Shown piece after piece: positions 8,691 to 17,017 of a stretch of 64,000 bases of DNA. Source of the DNA: Ignavibacteriales bacterium (GTDB lineage: Bacteria > Bacteroidota > Ignavibacteria > UBA10030); contig JAPLFR010000007.1 in assembly GCA_026390575.1 (NCBI GenBank), forward strand, positions 238,327 through 302,326. Direction: 5' to 3'. The position numbers were made by a program, and so were the translations under genes. The first letter of the stretch is position 1, and each line of letters opens with the position of its first letter. The notes beneath the pieces were generated by a model. The model saw only the letters and a list, made by a program, of their open reading frames with translations. It had not been told where the DNA came from and made no database searches.

Positions 8691-9830
8691 ATGACCATCA
8701 ATGAATTACCAACGCCGGCATTACTGCTCGATTATGATATTCTCGATCAGAACCTCAAGCGCATGCAAAACCGTGCAAGTGAAATGAAAGTTGCATTGCG
8801 CCCCCACATGAAAACGCACAAATGCATTAAAATTGCCAAACAGCAATTGGCCCTCGGTGCCCAAGGAATCACTGTTTCAACATTTTACGAAGCAGAACAA
8901 TTTGCCGCAAACGGATTCTCTGACATCACGTGGGCACTCCCGTTTCCTTTTTCGTATACCGAAAAAGCCATCGAACTTTCATCCAAAATTACATTGCGCG
9001 TCGTTGTCGACAGTCTCGATGCAATCTCACACCTGGAGCATGTCTTTGCACAGCATAGCGGCAGACTGCATGTCTGGTTGAAAGTCGATTGCGGCGGCCA
9101 TCGGGTTGGTGTCAATCCGTACTCGCAAACAGCAGAACAACTCGCTCAGGCGCTTGCGGATTCCCGCTCAATGTTCTTCGACGGTATACTTGCGCACGCG
9201 GGACATTCGTATCAGGCGAATTCAAAAGATGAAATCATAAAGATTGCTGAAGAAGAGCGGTCGGTGATGGTGCGTTTTGCCGAGCGTTTGCAAAAGAACG
9301 GCATCAAGGTTCCATGCATCAGCGTTGGATCAACGCCGACGATGACACTTGCAAAATCGCTGGAAGGTGTAAACGAAATACGACCCGGCAACTATGTTTT
9401 CAATGATTATACGCAGGCACAGCTCGGGGTTTGTACGGTCGGCGAGTGTGCACTCTCCGTGCTGGCGAGTGTCATATCGCATCAACCATCTGCGCAATTC
9501 TTTGTTACTGATGCCGGAGCGCTTGCGCTGTCAAAGGACCTTGGTGCGACCCATCTTCGAAACGACATGGGGATGGGTGCAATTTTTGAAGATTATGACC
9601 GCAAGCGATTATTTGCACATATCGATTTACAATTACAGACTCTCTCTCAGGAACATGGAAAAATTGTCGCCGAACAGATAGACCACATCAAAGGACGATT
9701 CAACGTCGGTGATAAAATCAGAATCCTGGAACACCATGCATGTCTCACTGCAGCAAACTTTGACTACTACTATGTCACCAGGGGTAACGAAGTCGTCGAT
9801 CGATGGAAAATCTTACGTGGAAGAACCTAA
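8691..9830 (+). CDS. D-threonine aldolase / D-serine dehydratase-like PLP enzyme
   Basis: An alanine-racemase-fold (fold type III) PLP enzyme of 379 residues. The PLP lysine is expected in RPHMKTHKCIKIAK (about residue 40). The barrel continues with VWLKVDCGGHRVGV, ILAHAGHSYQ, ISVGSTPTMT and RPGNYVFNDYTQ. The C-terminal EHHACLTAANFDYYYV carries the His-x-Cys pair that binds the divalent metal in D-threonine aldolase and eukaryotic-type D-serine dehydratase. It probably cleaves or dehydrates D-hydroxy amino acids in the cytoplasm. The exact substrate cannot be told from sequence. A short-chain dehydrogenase gene follows 44 bp downstream in the same direction, so the two are likely co-transcribed. 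Confidence 0.85.
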   Translation: MTINELPTPALLLDYDILDQNLKRMQNRASEMKVALRPHMKTHKCIKIAKQQLALGAQGITVSTFYEAEQFAANGFSDITWALPFPFSYTEKAIELSSKITLRVVVDSLDAISHLEHVFAQHSGRLHVWLKVDCGGHRVGVNPYSQTAEQLAQALADSRSMFFDGILAHAGHSYQANSKDEIIKIAEEERSVMVRFAERLQKNGIKVPCISVGSTPTMTLAKSLEGVNEIRPGNYVFNDYTQAQLGVCTVGECALSVLASVISHQPSAQFFVTDAGALALSKDLGATHLRNDMGMGAIFEDYDRKRLFAHIDLQLQTLSQEHGKIVAEQIDHIKGRFNVGDKIRILEHHACLTAANFDYYYVTRGNEVVDRWKILRGRT

Positions 9831-9874
9831 TTGCCCAATATCACCTAACATCTAAAATCTAACATTCTCCCAGC

Positions 9875-10648
9875 ATGAAAAACCTTACAGATTCTATTGT
9901 TTTCATCACCGGCGCCAGCAGCGGCATCGGACGTTCCTGTGCGCGTGCATTTGCCGAAGCCGGTGCAAAACTTATTCTCGCCGCCCGCCGAAAAAATCGA
10001 CTGGAAAAACTTGCGACAGAGTTAAATAAACAATTTAGTACTGAAACATTTATTGATGAATTAGATGTGCGTAACAAACGCGCTGTAACAAAGTTTTATA
10101 AAAAACTTCCTGTCGAGTGGCAGAATATAGATATTCTTGTCAACAATGCCGGACTAAGCCGCGGACTGAATAAACTATATGAAGGAAATTTTGAAGACTG
10201 GGAGGAAATGATCGACACGAATGTGAAGGGACTGCTCTATGTGAGCCGCACAGTACTCCCAGGAATGGTAGAGCGCAAGAAAGGTACAGTCATTAATATC
10301 GGTTCCATTGCTGGTCATGATGTTTATCCCGGCGGAAATGTGTACTGCGCCTCCAAGCATGCCGTTGATGCACTGACAAAAGGGATGCGGATGGATTTAG
10401 TTGATACACAAATTCGCGTTTGCACTATTGATCCGGGATTGGTAGAAACAGAATTCAGTGAAGTGCGCTTCCATGGCGACAAGGAACGCGCAAAAAAAAC
10501 ATACCAGAATATGACGCCGCTGACGCCCGACGATATTGCAGACGCGGTGTTGTACGCTGCGACACGCCCACCGCATGTGCAAATTGCCGAGGTGATTATT
10601 ATGCCGACCGCGCAAGCTTCGACAACGCTTGTGCACCGCACGCAGTAA
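9875..10648 (+). CDS. Short-chain dehydrogenase/reductase (YdfG-like)
   Basis: A classical SDR of 257 residues. It shows the cofactor loop TGASSGIGRS, the basic residues of an NADP-type enzyme after strand 2 (LAARRKNRLEKL), the NNAG motif, the catalytic serine region INIGSIAGHDVYPGG and the active-site YCASKHAVD (YxxxK). The sequence resembles the YdfG group, which oxidises 3-hydroxy acids such as L-allo-threonine or serine. That would fit its position behind a hydroxy-amino-acid lyase, but this is inference. It converges on the response regulator gene, with a palindromic repeat in the 103-bp gap. Confidence 0.88.
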   Translation: MKNLTDSIVFITGASSGIGRSCARAFAEAGAKLILAARRKNRLEKLATELNKQFSTETFIDELDVRNKRAVTKFYKKLPVEWQNIDILVNNAGLSRGLNKLYEGNFEDWEEMIDTNVKGLLYVSRTVLPGMVERKKGTVINIGSIAGHDVYPGGNVYCASKHAVDALTKGMRMDLVDTQIRVCTIDPGLVETEFSEVRFHGDKERAKKTYQNMTPLTPDDIADAVLYAATRPPHVQIAEVIIMPTAQASTTLVHRTQ

Positions 10649-10704
10649 TATTCTTGGAATCTGGATACATAGAATAGCCGCTCAGTTCGCGTAACTGTAA
10701 CATC

Positions 10705-10723
10705 CCTGCCTGCGGCAGGCAGG
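10705..10723. repeat. REP-like hairpin CCTGCCTGC/GCAGGCAGG
   Basis: Perfect 9-bp inverted arms around a single G, in the gap between convergent genes. The same two arms recur at 44986-45020 around a longer loop, so this is a dispersed element. It may also act as a bidirectional transcription stop. Confidence 0.6.
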
Positions 10724-10751
10724 CGATCGGTGATCGGATTTTACAATGTGC

Positions 10752-11381
10752 CTATTCTACAATTTTATGTTTATAAGCATATTTCACAAGATCGATATTT
10801 GATCTTGCATGAAGTTTCAGCAGTACACGCTTACGGTACGAGTTGATTGTATTAATAGAAACCTTATACTCTCCGGCAATTTCTTTGGAACTTTTTCCTT
10901 CTGCCAGGCCTCGTAAAACTTCGAACTCTCTATCGGATAAATTATGATGTTTTGCCTTATCTATGCTTTCATCGATAATATCGGGAAGTTCCTGTTGGAC
11001 TTCCGGGCTGAAATATTTCATACCCCGTGCGACCATTCGTACCGCTTTGATTAACTCTTCACCCGGCTCGGATTTTGTTAAGTATCCTGATGCTCCCGCT
11101 TGTACTATCCTGCGCGCATACTGCGACACAGGAACCATGCTCAAGACCAATACCGGCACTTTCGATTCAATGATTCTAATCGTTCTAAGAATTTCAAGAC
11201 CGCCTTTTCCTGGAAGATTGACATCGAGAATAATTATATCCCATTTATTGTTTTTTATTTGCTCCATGGCTTCATCGTAGTTCCCAGCTCGTGCAAGTTT
11301 TGTAATATCAAAATTGTCGGTCAAAATGTGAACAATCCCTTCGCGTGTAAATTCATGATCATCGACAATAAGCGCTCTCAT
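10752..11381 (-). CDS. NarL/LuxR-family response regulator
   Basis: A receiver domain (residues 1-120: RALIVDDHEFTREG, phosphoacceptor Asp in DIIILDVNLPGKGG, the VLVLS threonine/serine position and the conserved lysine in SGYLTKSEPGEEL) is joined to a LuxR-type HTH (LSDREFEVLRGLAEGKSSKEIA...NTINSYRKRVLLKL). The ATG at 11381 is preferred over one 81 bp upstream because the receiver homology begins there, an AGGAGG-rich site precedes it, and it overlaps the kinase stop codon as ATGA. Length is then 209 residues. This 4-bp overlap suggests translational coupling to the kinase. It is the likely DNA-binding output of the kinase/multi-TM operon upstream; its target genes are unknown. Confidence 0.92.
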   Translation of the reverse strand: MRALIVDDHEFTREGIVHILTDNFDITKLARAGNYDEAMEQIKNNKWDIIILDVNLPGKGGLEILRTIRIIESKVPVLVLSMVPVSQYARRIVQAGASGYLTKSEPGEELIKAVRMVARGMKYFSPEVQQELPDIIDESIDKAKHHNLSDREFEVLRGLAEGKSSKEIAGEYKVSINTINSYRKRVLLKLHARSNIDLVKYAYKHKIVE

Positions 11382-12211
11382 AGAGAATGACCCCCCTCCT
11401 TTTCCACCATTGCCGCCTTTGATTGACTTCCATCGTGAATCTGAACGCTCAACACAACGCATGTACCTTTCCCGGGATTGCTTGTGAATGCAATTTTACC
11501 TCCCAACATCCGGGCGCGTTCCTGCATGCTCAAAATTCCCAATGACTCAGGATGAACAATCATCGCCTGGTCAATGCCCTTACCGTTGTCTGTAATTGCC
11601 ACTCGAAGTTCACCGTTATTCAAGTGCATTGCAACTTCAGCGCGTGTTGCTTCTGAATGACGGGCTATATTGGTCAATGCTTCTTGAATGATCCTATACA
11701 CACCGGTCGTCTTCGCATCATCCAAGGACGGGAGGTTATCTGGTTGTTGAAGCTTGACCTCGATTGAAGTTCGCTTTGTGAATTCACGTATATGCCATTC
11801 CACTGCCGCCGCTAATCCGACAGTGTCCAAAATTTTAGGCCGCAATCCGGAAGAGATTCTCTGAACAGTTTTCGTTGTTGTATCGACCATAGTCCGTATA
11901 GCTTGGTACCGCTCTTTTACGCTGGATTTCATGACAGTATGTTTTCCCAACCAGAGCAGATCGTACTTAATACCTGTAAGAGCGCCGCCGAGTTCATCGT
12001 GCAATTCGCGGGCAATCTGTTTTTGTTCTTCCTCCCGCGCCGCTTGAAGTTTTTCTGAAAATAATTGCATTTGGCGCAGTCGTTCACGCTGGGCGGCTTC
12101 AATTTTACGATGACTGCGCACCATCATCACCACAAAAAAAAGAAACAGCCCAAGCACTACTGCAGTGACACTGAATATTGCAGTAAGTATTATGCTTTGG
12201 TCTGAGGACAC
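11378..12211 (-). CDS. NarL-type sensor histidine kinase, one TM segment
   Basis: A single N-terminal membrane helix (SIILTAIFSVTAVVLGLFLFFVVMMV) is followed by a coiled linker, a HisKA_3 dimerisation domain with the phosphoacceptor in IARELHDELGGALTG, and an HATPase (IIQEALTNIARHS, ITDNGKGID, GILSMQERARMLGG, GKGTCVVLSV). There is no extracellular sensor domain. A longer frame begins at ATG 12259 inside the upstream gene. The GTG at 12211, with AGGG 5 nt before it, places the TM helix right at the N-terminus and is preferred; either way it overlaps the 3' end of the multi-TM gene. The absence of a sensor domain and the tight coupling suggest that the membrane protein upstream provides the input. 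Confidence 0.88.
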   Translation of the reverse strand: MSSDQSIILTAIFSVTAVVLGLFLFFVVMMVRSHRKIEAAQRERLRQMQLFSEKLQAAREEEQKQIARELHDELGGALTGIKYDLLWLGKHTVMKSSVKERYQAIRTMVDTTTKTVQRISSGLRPKILDTVGLAAAVEWHIREFTKRTSIEVKLQQPDNLPSLDDAKTTGVYRIIQEALTNIARHSEATRAEVAMHLNNGELRVAITDNGKGIDQAMIVHPESLGILSMQERARMLGGKIAFTSNPGKGTCVVLSVQIHDGSQSKAAMVEKEGGHSL

Positions 12212-12834
12212 AAAAACCCTACTGTGAAAAGTATATTGAAAAGAATCTTGAGGCTCCAATCTATAGAAGTAACAAGGAAGAATGCTTCTGTCGAATAATG
12301 AAGAAGCATTCCTCGTGAAGTAATAATCAAGAGTGTGCCTGCATAATAGATAACAAAGGAAAGAAGTACCCAGAAGCGATAATGGTTTATTACTGGATGA
12401 ATTCTATCCCTGATAAAAACAAATAGCGTGAATTCTGCGCTAATAACGAGTAGACCCTGTGAAGTACCTGCTATAACAGAATATAATCCGGTAAGAGGTT
12501 CAAAGGTAAACTTTGCAATAATCCAAAACAGTATGTAAAGCAACATTAGAGCTTGAAATAATCTCTTTATCCGAAGCGTTTCCTGCCAAACAGTTATAAT
12601 AGACATAATAAATATATATTCTATGAGATAATAAACATGATTAAGCCCAAGAGTTAATTGATATCCCTTTGCGAAGTACCTAAGATACATGTCTGCTGCA
12701 AATGCAAATATCAGATAATAAAGAAGGATATTCATCCCTCGTCCCAAGATCCTCATTCTTGAAATTCCCACACACAGCGGTAAAGCAACGCTGAAGATCG
12801 ATATATACATTAAAATCGGATATTGTATCATCAT
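12190..12834 (-). CDS. Multi-pass membrane protein, paralog 1 (putative sensor partner of the kinase)
   Basis: A 214-residue protein that is almost entirely hydrophobic, with six or seven predicted membrane helices and short loops. A conserved-looking central block reads GYQLTLGLNHVYYLIEY followed by IITVWQE and later FTFEPLTGLYSV. No known family is recognised. It is clearly homologous over its whole length to the gene just upstream (12967-13611), both ending with LFT(V/I)GFLCPQT. Its 3' end overlaps the kinase gene. Its position before a kinase that lacks a sensor domain suggests a signal-sensing or kinase-control role, which is inference. Confidence 0.75.
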   Translation of the reverse strand: MMIQYPILMYISIFSVALPLCVGISRMRILGRGMNILLYYLIFAFAADMYLRYFAKGYQLTLGLNHVYYLIEYIFIMSIITVWQETLRIKRLFQALMLLYILFWIIAKFTFEPLTGLYSVIAGTSQGLLVISAEFTLFVFIRDRIHPVINHYRFWVLLSFVIYYAGTLLIITSRGMLLHYSTEAFFLVTSIDWSLKILFNILFTVGFLCPQTKA

Positions 12835-12966
12835 CTATGCATACTGACATTGTTATTACTAAACATCCTAACTATAAAAAACCAAAATATACGTTGAAGC
12901 GACGTAAGTAGTAGTTTGCTGTGACATTGAATTACATTTTTGCAGAGATAGTAAAGATTGATATAA

Positions 12967-13611
12967 TCATAATTTTTGGGTCTGAGGACACAAGAACCCA
13001 ATTGTGAAAAGTATATTGATTAGAATTCTAAGATTCCAATCTATAGATGTAACAAGGAATAGATTCTCTTTTGAATAATGAATGAGAATTCCGCGTAAGG
13101 CAATAGTTATAAGTGTACCTGCGTAATAGACCACGAACGAAAGGAGTATCCAAAAACGATGATAGTTCATTAGGGGTTGCAATCGATTCCCGATAACCAC
13201 AAACAACGTATATCCTGCACTGAGAGTGAGAAGAACTTGTGACGCACTTGCTGTAACTGAATATAATCCATCCAGGGGTTCAAAAGTTAACTTTGCAATA
13301 ATCCAAAATAGTATGTATAGAAACATTACTGTTTGGAATATTCTTTTCATTCTCTGTGACTCTTGCCAAACAGTAACAATAGAAATGATAAATAATAATT
13401 CTACGAGATAATACACATGGTGAAGTCCAAGAGTAAATTGATACCCCTTGACGAACCGTAAAAAATAAACGTCTGCAACAAAAGTAAAAACTAGAAAAAA
13501 GAACAGAATTTTCAACCCATGTTGTAGGACATTAATCTTTAAAATACCTACACCGATCGGTAAAACTGAACTAAAGAGAGCTATATACACTAATAAAGGA
13601 TATTGATTCAT
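12967..13611 (-). CDS. Multi-pass membrane protein, paralog 2 (tandem duplicate)
   Basis: Same length (214 residues) and topology as the next gene. The two share strings such as GYQFTLGLHHVYYLVE, FWIIAKLTFEPLDGLYSV, RFWILLSFVVYYAGTL and the C-terminal FLCPQT, so this is a tandem duplication that has since diverged. It is first in the apparent four-gene operon (membrane protein 2, membrane protein 1, kinase, regulator), with 132 bp to the next gene. No conserved catalytic residues stand out. A function in sensing is suggested by context only. Confidence 0.75.
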   Translation of the reverse strand: MNQYPLLVYIALFSSVLPIGVGILKINVLQHGLKILFFFLVFTFVADVYFLRFVKGYQFTLGLHHVYYLVELLFIISIVTVWQESQRMKRIFQTVMFLYILFWIIAKLTFEPLDGLYSVTASASQVLLTLSAGYTLFVVIGNRLQPLMNYHRFWILLSFVVYYAGTLITIALRGILIHYSKENLFLVTSIDWNLRILINILFTIGFLCPQTQKL

Positions 13612-13735
13612 CTGCTCTGCATATTAAAATCATTACAACAATCGAATTAAAATGCAACTGGGTAGCATAGTTGCAATTCCACCGCATTTTATTATAAAGA
13701 TAGCAAATGAATCACGCTCTTGCAATTTTACTTTG

Positions 13736-14107
13736 TTAATTACCGCAATAGGGCGGACATACATCTAATGGACCAGCAATTACGACTGGCACCATATCTT
13801 TACCGTTCTTATCAATTCCAACAATCACGAACCCGGATTTACCGTTTACATTTTTGCCATAATACATGCGAACTCCAGCACAGCCGGGTTGTTTCATGGT
13901 TTTATCAACAACATCTTTTCCAAAATAATGTACAAGCACATCGTTCGACGAAACGGTTATGCGGTGTAAGTTTGCCAGAGAAGGTACATCTTTTATCGAT
14001 TTCGATGGTCCTGCATTCACAGATTTATCGGTTGATGGATAGATGATGAGCAAGACAATACTTAGTGCTAGAATCGAGATAACTGTAACAAATTTTTTTA
14101 TAGACAT
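13736..14107 (-). CDS. Small secreted or membrane-anchored protein of unknown function
   Basis: A 123-residue protein with an N-terminal hydrophobic segment (FVTVISILALSIVLLIIY) that can act as signal anchor or signal peptide. The remaining ~95 residues contain HRITVSSNDVLVHYFGKDVV, GCAGVRMYYGKN, SGFVIVGIDKNGKDM and a C-terminal DVCPPYCGN with two cysteines plus one in PGCAG. The pattern suggests a small periplasmic domain with a possible disulfide. An AAGGAG-like site (TAAGGAG) precedes the ATG. Not recognised as a named family. Confidence 0.6.
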   Translation of the reverse strand: MSIKKFVTVISILALSIVLLIIYPSTDKSVNAGPSKSIKDVPSLANLHRITVSSNDVLVHYFGKDVVDKTMKQPGCAGVRMYYGKNVNGKSGFVIVGIDKNGKDMVPVVIAGPLDVCPPYCGN

Positions 14108-14278
14108 TTGAAATCTCCTTAAGAAAATGGTTTATTTTTTGTTAGTTATTAATAGACAAGAAATTTTCTCATGTGAACAATAGATACTCATGCGGCGGGG
14201 ATCGGCTTGGCTGCGACTTACAATTCTCAAACATCGTAGACCTTTCTGAGATTTAAGTCCAATATATTTCAATCAATT

Positions 14279-14298
14279 GGACGTGATGAATCACGTCC
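14279..14298. repeat. REP-like hairpin GGACGTGAT/ATCACGTCC
   Basis: A 9-bp perfect stem with a 2-nt centre, followed by CTAC. It sits in the long intergenic region and has no T-tract. Confidence 0.5.
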
Positions 14299-14388
14299 CT
14301 ACAAAATTTCACCATAAAACGTGAACAATTTGATACGTCTTCCTGCCGTTATTTACATATTAAGCTACACCATTATAGACAATTTGTC

Positions 14389-14405
14389 TGTCGTATTTTA
14401 ACAAG
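14389..14405 (+). promoter_or_regulatory. 17-bp motif TGTCGTATTTTAACAAG, copy 1
   Basis: Identical to 60207-60223 and to the reverse strand of 14848-14864. Similarity to the 60-kb copy extends on both sides (a TTTGT upstream, then AGT..TCT.TGT..C.GATTT.GG downstream), so more than the core is conserved. Function is unknown. Confidence 0.5.
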
Positions 14406-14847
14406 TTCTTTGTAGCGATTTTGGTGCATGCGTCTGTCGTAAAAACACAGGTATTTTGACAAGATTAATACAACCTTATAAAGTAAAATTCTTATCGAAA
14501 TATTCGGCCGAGTGATTTCTTCCAGACTCATCCAAGTTATACACAGCGTATTATTAATATGAGATTATTGATGTTATTCAACCTTTTTCGCCGATTCCGA
14601 TATGTCGAACAGTGGATAATTTGTTCACAATATGGCTTAGAATCGTAAAATTATGCTGTACGTTTCTGTCTATGCGATATGTGATGTTGCGCACTCTATG
14701 TAATTTAATAAAGCAATATAGTTATTAGTATGATTCCATATTCCTTTCTCTACGGCTTGATGCAAGCGGGCAATGATGCAGGCAACAGGTGACGAACTTT
14801 TTATTCCGGCCATTCAATAATATGCATAATATAATTACGACAACGTG

Positions 14848-14864
14848 CTTGTTAAAATACGACA
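14848..14864 (-). promoter_or_regulatory. 17-bp motif TGTCGTATTTTAACAAG, copy 2
   Basis: Exact match on the minus strand. On that strand it is followed by CACGTTGTCGTAATTAT, which repeats TGTCGTA. It lies 109 bp upstream of the helical-protein ATG at 14973. Confidence 0.5.
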
Positions 14865-14972
14865 TGGGGAATAATTGCTTTTCAATACGTCTCCGACGTA
14901 TATTGGGTTGCAAGGTTTTATAACTCTGAACAAGAACCATGAAGTTTATAGAAAGCGTTTTTTCATAATACT

Positions 14973-15380
14973 ATGACAATGCACATACAAGAATCCAAAC
15001 CCGCCTTCGGCGCTCAATATCCATACGCACGGATATCGGGACTGATGCTGAAAAATATGAAAGAGGAAAACAATCAAATGTCTGTTGATATGATTCTTCA
15101 CGAAGCATCTACAGTACTACAAGCCACACGTCAGCATGCCGCAGAACTTTCGGAAGTTGGCGTGAGCGATGAGGAGATTCATCTCATGCGCGTTCTCATT
15201 ACGCGCGTTGCCGCGCATAACTATACTTCGCTGGGAAATAAAGTTGATTTCCTTGACGAAGTACGTGAACTTAAAATTGTAAAAGAAGTCATCGTTAGAA
15301 TGGCAGAAATGCGGTTTGGCCATACAAGCAACGTGCTCAGTGAATTCAAATATAACGGACAACGTAAATCGATAGTTTAA
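14973..15380 (+). CDS. Small helical protein of unknown function
   Basis: A 135-residue, mostly alpha-helical soluble protein without a signal peptide, Cys pairs or recognised motif. Blocks such as VSDEEIHLMRVLITRVAAHNYTSLG and VDFLDEVRELKIVKEVIVRMAEMRFG have clear heptad character. The first ATG has no good ribosome site; an internal ATG at about 15042 is an alternative. Codon use looks like coding DNA, but there is no homology to anchor it. It stands alone upstream of the protease gene. Confidence 0.5.
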   Translation: MTMHIQESKPAFGAQYPYARISGLMLKNMKEENNQMSVDMILHEASTVLQATRQHAAELSEVGVSDEEIHLMRVLITRVAAHNYTSLGNKVDFLDEVRELKIVKEVIVRMAEMRFGHTSNVLSEFKYNGQRKSIV

Positions 15381-15558
15381 GATTGTAACGCGTGTAATCG
15401 ATTCTTCCAACACTCATAGACAGCCGCAGACCTCCCTTGCCTACCATGAATGAAACTCGTGGAAAAATAAACTGCCTCGCAGACCCAGTTGCTTTTATCA
15501 AGGGAGACGGGAATTACTTCACTTCTCCTTCTTACCACCACCATCAAAAGAGGATACC

Positions 15559-16356
15559 ATGGCACAACGCAAATCTGAGAGACACACAAAATCCAAGGCA
15601 GTGAAGAAACTCCGATATGGCTGGATTCCTGATGTGCCCGATCAGCGGGATTTTCTTTACAGTGCAGTGCGTCCTACCATAGCGATTCCACCACATATAG
15701 ACTTGCGCCCCACATGTCCGACGATTGAAGACCAGGGCAATCTTGGAAGCTGCACGGGCAACGCTCTTGCCGGTGCAATAGAATTTCTCGAACGAAAGAA
15801 CGGTGTTCCATTTGTAGATGCGAGCAGATTATTTATCTATTATAATGAACGGGCTCTGGAAGGAACTATCAAATCGGATGCAGGGGCAATGATACGCGAT
15901 GGAATAAAAACGTTGAAGAACCAGGGAGTGTGTTCGGAAACACGCTGGCCGTACATCATTTCAAAATTCGCAGCGAAGCCGGGCGCGGCGTGTTACAAAG
16001 AGGCGCTGAAGCGCCAAATCACTTCGTACCATCGCATTCTTACGCTCGATGACATGAGGACATGCCTTGCTGATGGTTTTCCGTTTGTATTCGGTTTCAC
16101 TGTGTATGAAAGTTTCGAGTCGCAGGAAGTTGCCCGCAACGGTATTGTGCAAATGCCCCAGCCGAGCGAACGCTCACTCGGCGGTCATGCGGTGCTCGCC
16201 GTTGGATATAATGACGAGGAAAGACGATTCATTGTCCGGAACTCGTGGGGAACCGATTGGGGACAGAAAGGATATTTTACAATCCCGTATGAGTATCTTG
16301 CAAGCCGCAATCTTGCCGACGATCTCTGGACGATACGGAGAGGGGAAATGATGTAA
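15559..16356 (+). CDS. Papain-like cysteine protease (C1 family), no signal peptide
   Basis: A 265-residue C1A-type peptidase. The catalytic cysteine is in DQGNLGSCTGNALAGAIEF (about residue 72), the histidine in GGHAVLAVGYND (about 213) and the asparagine in FIVRNSWGTDWGQKGY (about 230). The glutamine of the oxyanion hole is in the same DQG segment. A basic N-terminal stretch (MAQRKSERHTKSKAVKK) precedes WIPDVPDQRDFLY, which is a short propeptide-like region. No signal peptide or membrane segment is seen, so it may act in the cytoplasm or leave by another route. The ATG has a nearby AGAGGA site. Family call is firm; substrate is unknown. Confidence 0.9.
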   Translation: MAQRKSERHTKSKAVKKLRYGWIPDVPDQRDFLYSAVRPTIAIPPHIDLRPTCPTIEDQGNLGSCTGNALAGAIEFLERKNGVPFVDASRLFIYYNERALEGTIKSDAGAMIRDGIKTLKNQGVCSETRWPYIISKFAAKPGAACYKEALKRQITSYHRILTLDDMRTCLADGFPFVFGFTVYESFESQEVARNGIVQMPQPSERSLGGHAVLAVGYNDEERRFIVRNSWGTDWGQKGYFTIPYEYLASRNLADDLWTIRRGEMM

Positions 16357-16386
16357 AAAAGATGTCATGAGCGTCATTTCCATCTG

Positions 16387-16409
16387 ACGTGTTCACCCGG
16401 TGAACACGT
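16387..16409. repeat. Perfect 11-bp hairpin ACGTGTTCACC/GGTGAACACGT
   Basis: Centre is a single C. No T-tract follows on either strand, so it is not a standard terminator. It lies 30 bp after the protease stop. A shorter TGAACAC/GTGTTCA hairpin occurs near 55606-55629. Confidence 0.5.
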
Positions 16410-16474
16410 AATCAAATCATCGTTCAATGCAGTTATTCTTTTCGGCGGACACATTTAGGTACGACAAGGATCGT

Positions 16475-16509
16475 ACAGCCGCAGGCTTCAGGGAGAAACC
16501 TGCGGCTGT
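16475..16509. repeat. Hairpin ACAGCCGCAGG/CCTGCGGCTGT
   Basis: An 11-bp perfect stem around a 13-nt loop. It is preceded by a second small hairpin GTACGA/TCGTAC at 16459-16476. Confidence 0.5.
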
Positions 16510-16663
16510 CCGCCGATTTCTTTGATTACGAAACGTGATCCCTCTTTCTTGATGAATTATTCTTAGTTCCCATCCATCAAGGCCGTATGATGCCTTCCAA
16601 CTCTTCAAGTGAGAATCTCTCCTGACGAAATATCAACACCGGCAAAATGCTCTGTTTTGAGAG

Positions 16664-16772
16664 TAGTTTCTCAATTTAACATAGTCGGTTAGTGATGTCA
16701 GGAATTTCTTCCTGACATTCAATAGAATCGGTCAGGACGTAAGTCCTGACCGCACTAAATTGAGACACTAGC
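16664..16772. repeat. MITE-like element: 16-bp terminal inverted repeats around two related hairpins
   Basis: The ends GTAGTTTCTCAATTTA and TAAATTGAGACACTAG match in 14 of 16 positions as inverted repeats. Inside are two hairpins that share the string GTCAGGA: 16697-16718 (TGTCAGGAA/TTCCTGACA) and 16731-16752 (GGTCAGGAC/GTCCTGACC). It encodes nothing. The layout is that of a paired-REP (BIME) or small non-autonomous element. Confidence 0.55.
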
Positions 16773-17017
16773 GTTTTACGTGGCATTCATAAAAATATTT
16801 CTTATGTTTATGATATTCTCTCTCATAACATCATCGACATGACTTCTGATTCCAAAACAAAGTATGGGAGGCGAGCGGGAATGAGTTCAACGGAATATGG
16901 GATACTAAATTTCTCTGTGAAGGCGTTTTATAATTTTGTACTTTGAACAATATTTTGAATATCAAAACCGGGATGGAAATTCCCTGTTTTCTCGTATTTG
17001 ATACAAAGGAATACTCC

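Larger units (their letters stand above)
14108..14972. other. Long non-coding region, 865 bp, with repeated motifs
   Basis: No convincing gene was found. A 71-codon minus-strand frame at 14725-14940 lacks coding character. It holds a 9-bp hairpin (14279-14298, GGACGTGAT/ATCACGTCC) and two copies, in opposite orientation, of the 17-bp motif described separately. A looser relative lies at about 14432-14461 (CTGTCGTAAAAACACAG followed by TATTTTGACAAG). The region should contain promoters for the secreted protein (minus) and the helical protein (plus). Confidence 0.5.
16357..17017. other. Non-coding region, 661 bp, rich in hairpins
   Basis: It contains four perfect hairpins and a 109-bp inverted-repeat element (listed separately) between the protease and the sugar-nucleotide operon. 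Frames on both strands here (for example 16831-17088 minus) lack coding character. The end of the region carries the ribosome site AAAGGA used by the nucleotidyltransferase gene. Confidence 0.5.

Noticed and set aside
14725..14940. 71-codon minus-strand frame in the long intergenic region
   Set aside because: No coding character, no ribosome site, and it overlaps copy 2 of the 17-bp motif.
16387..16409. Hairpin as intrinsic terminator of the protease gene
   Set aside because: No T-run follows on either strand, so it was listed as a repeat.
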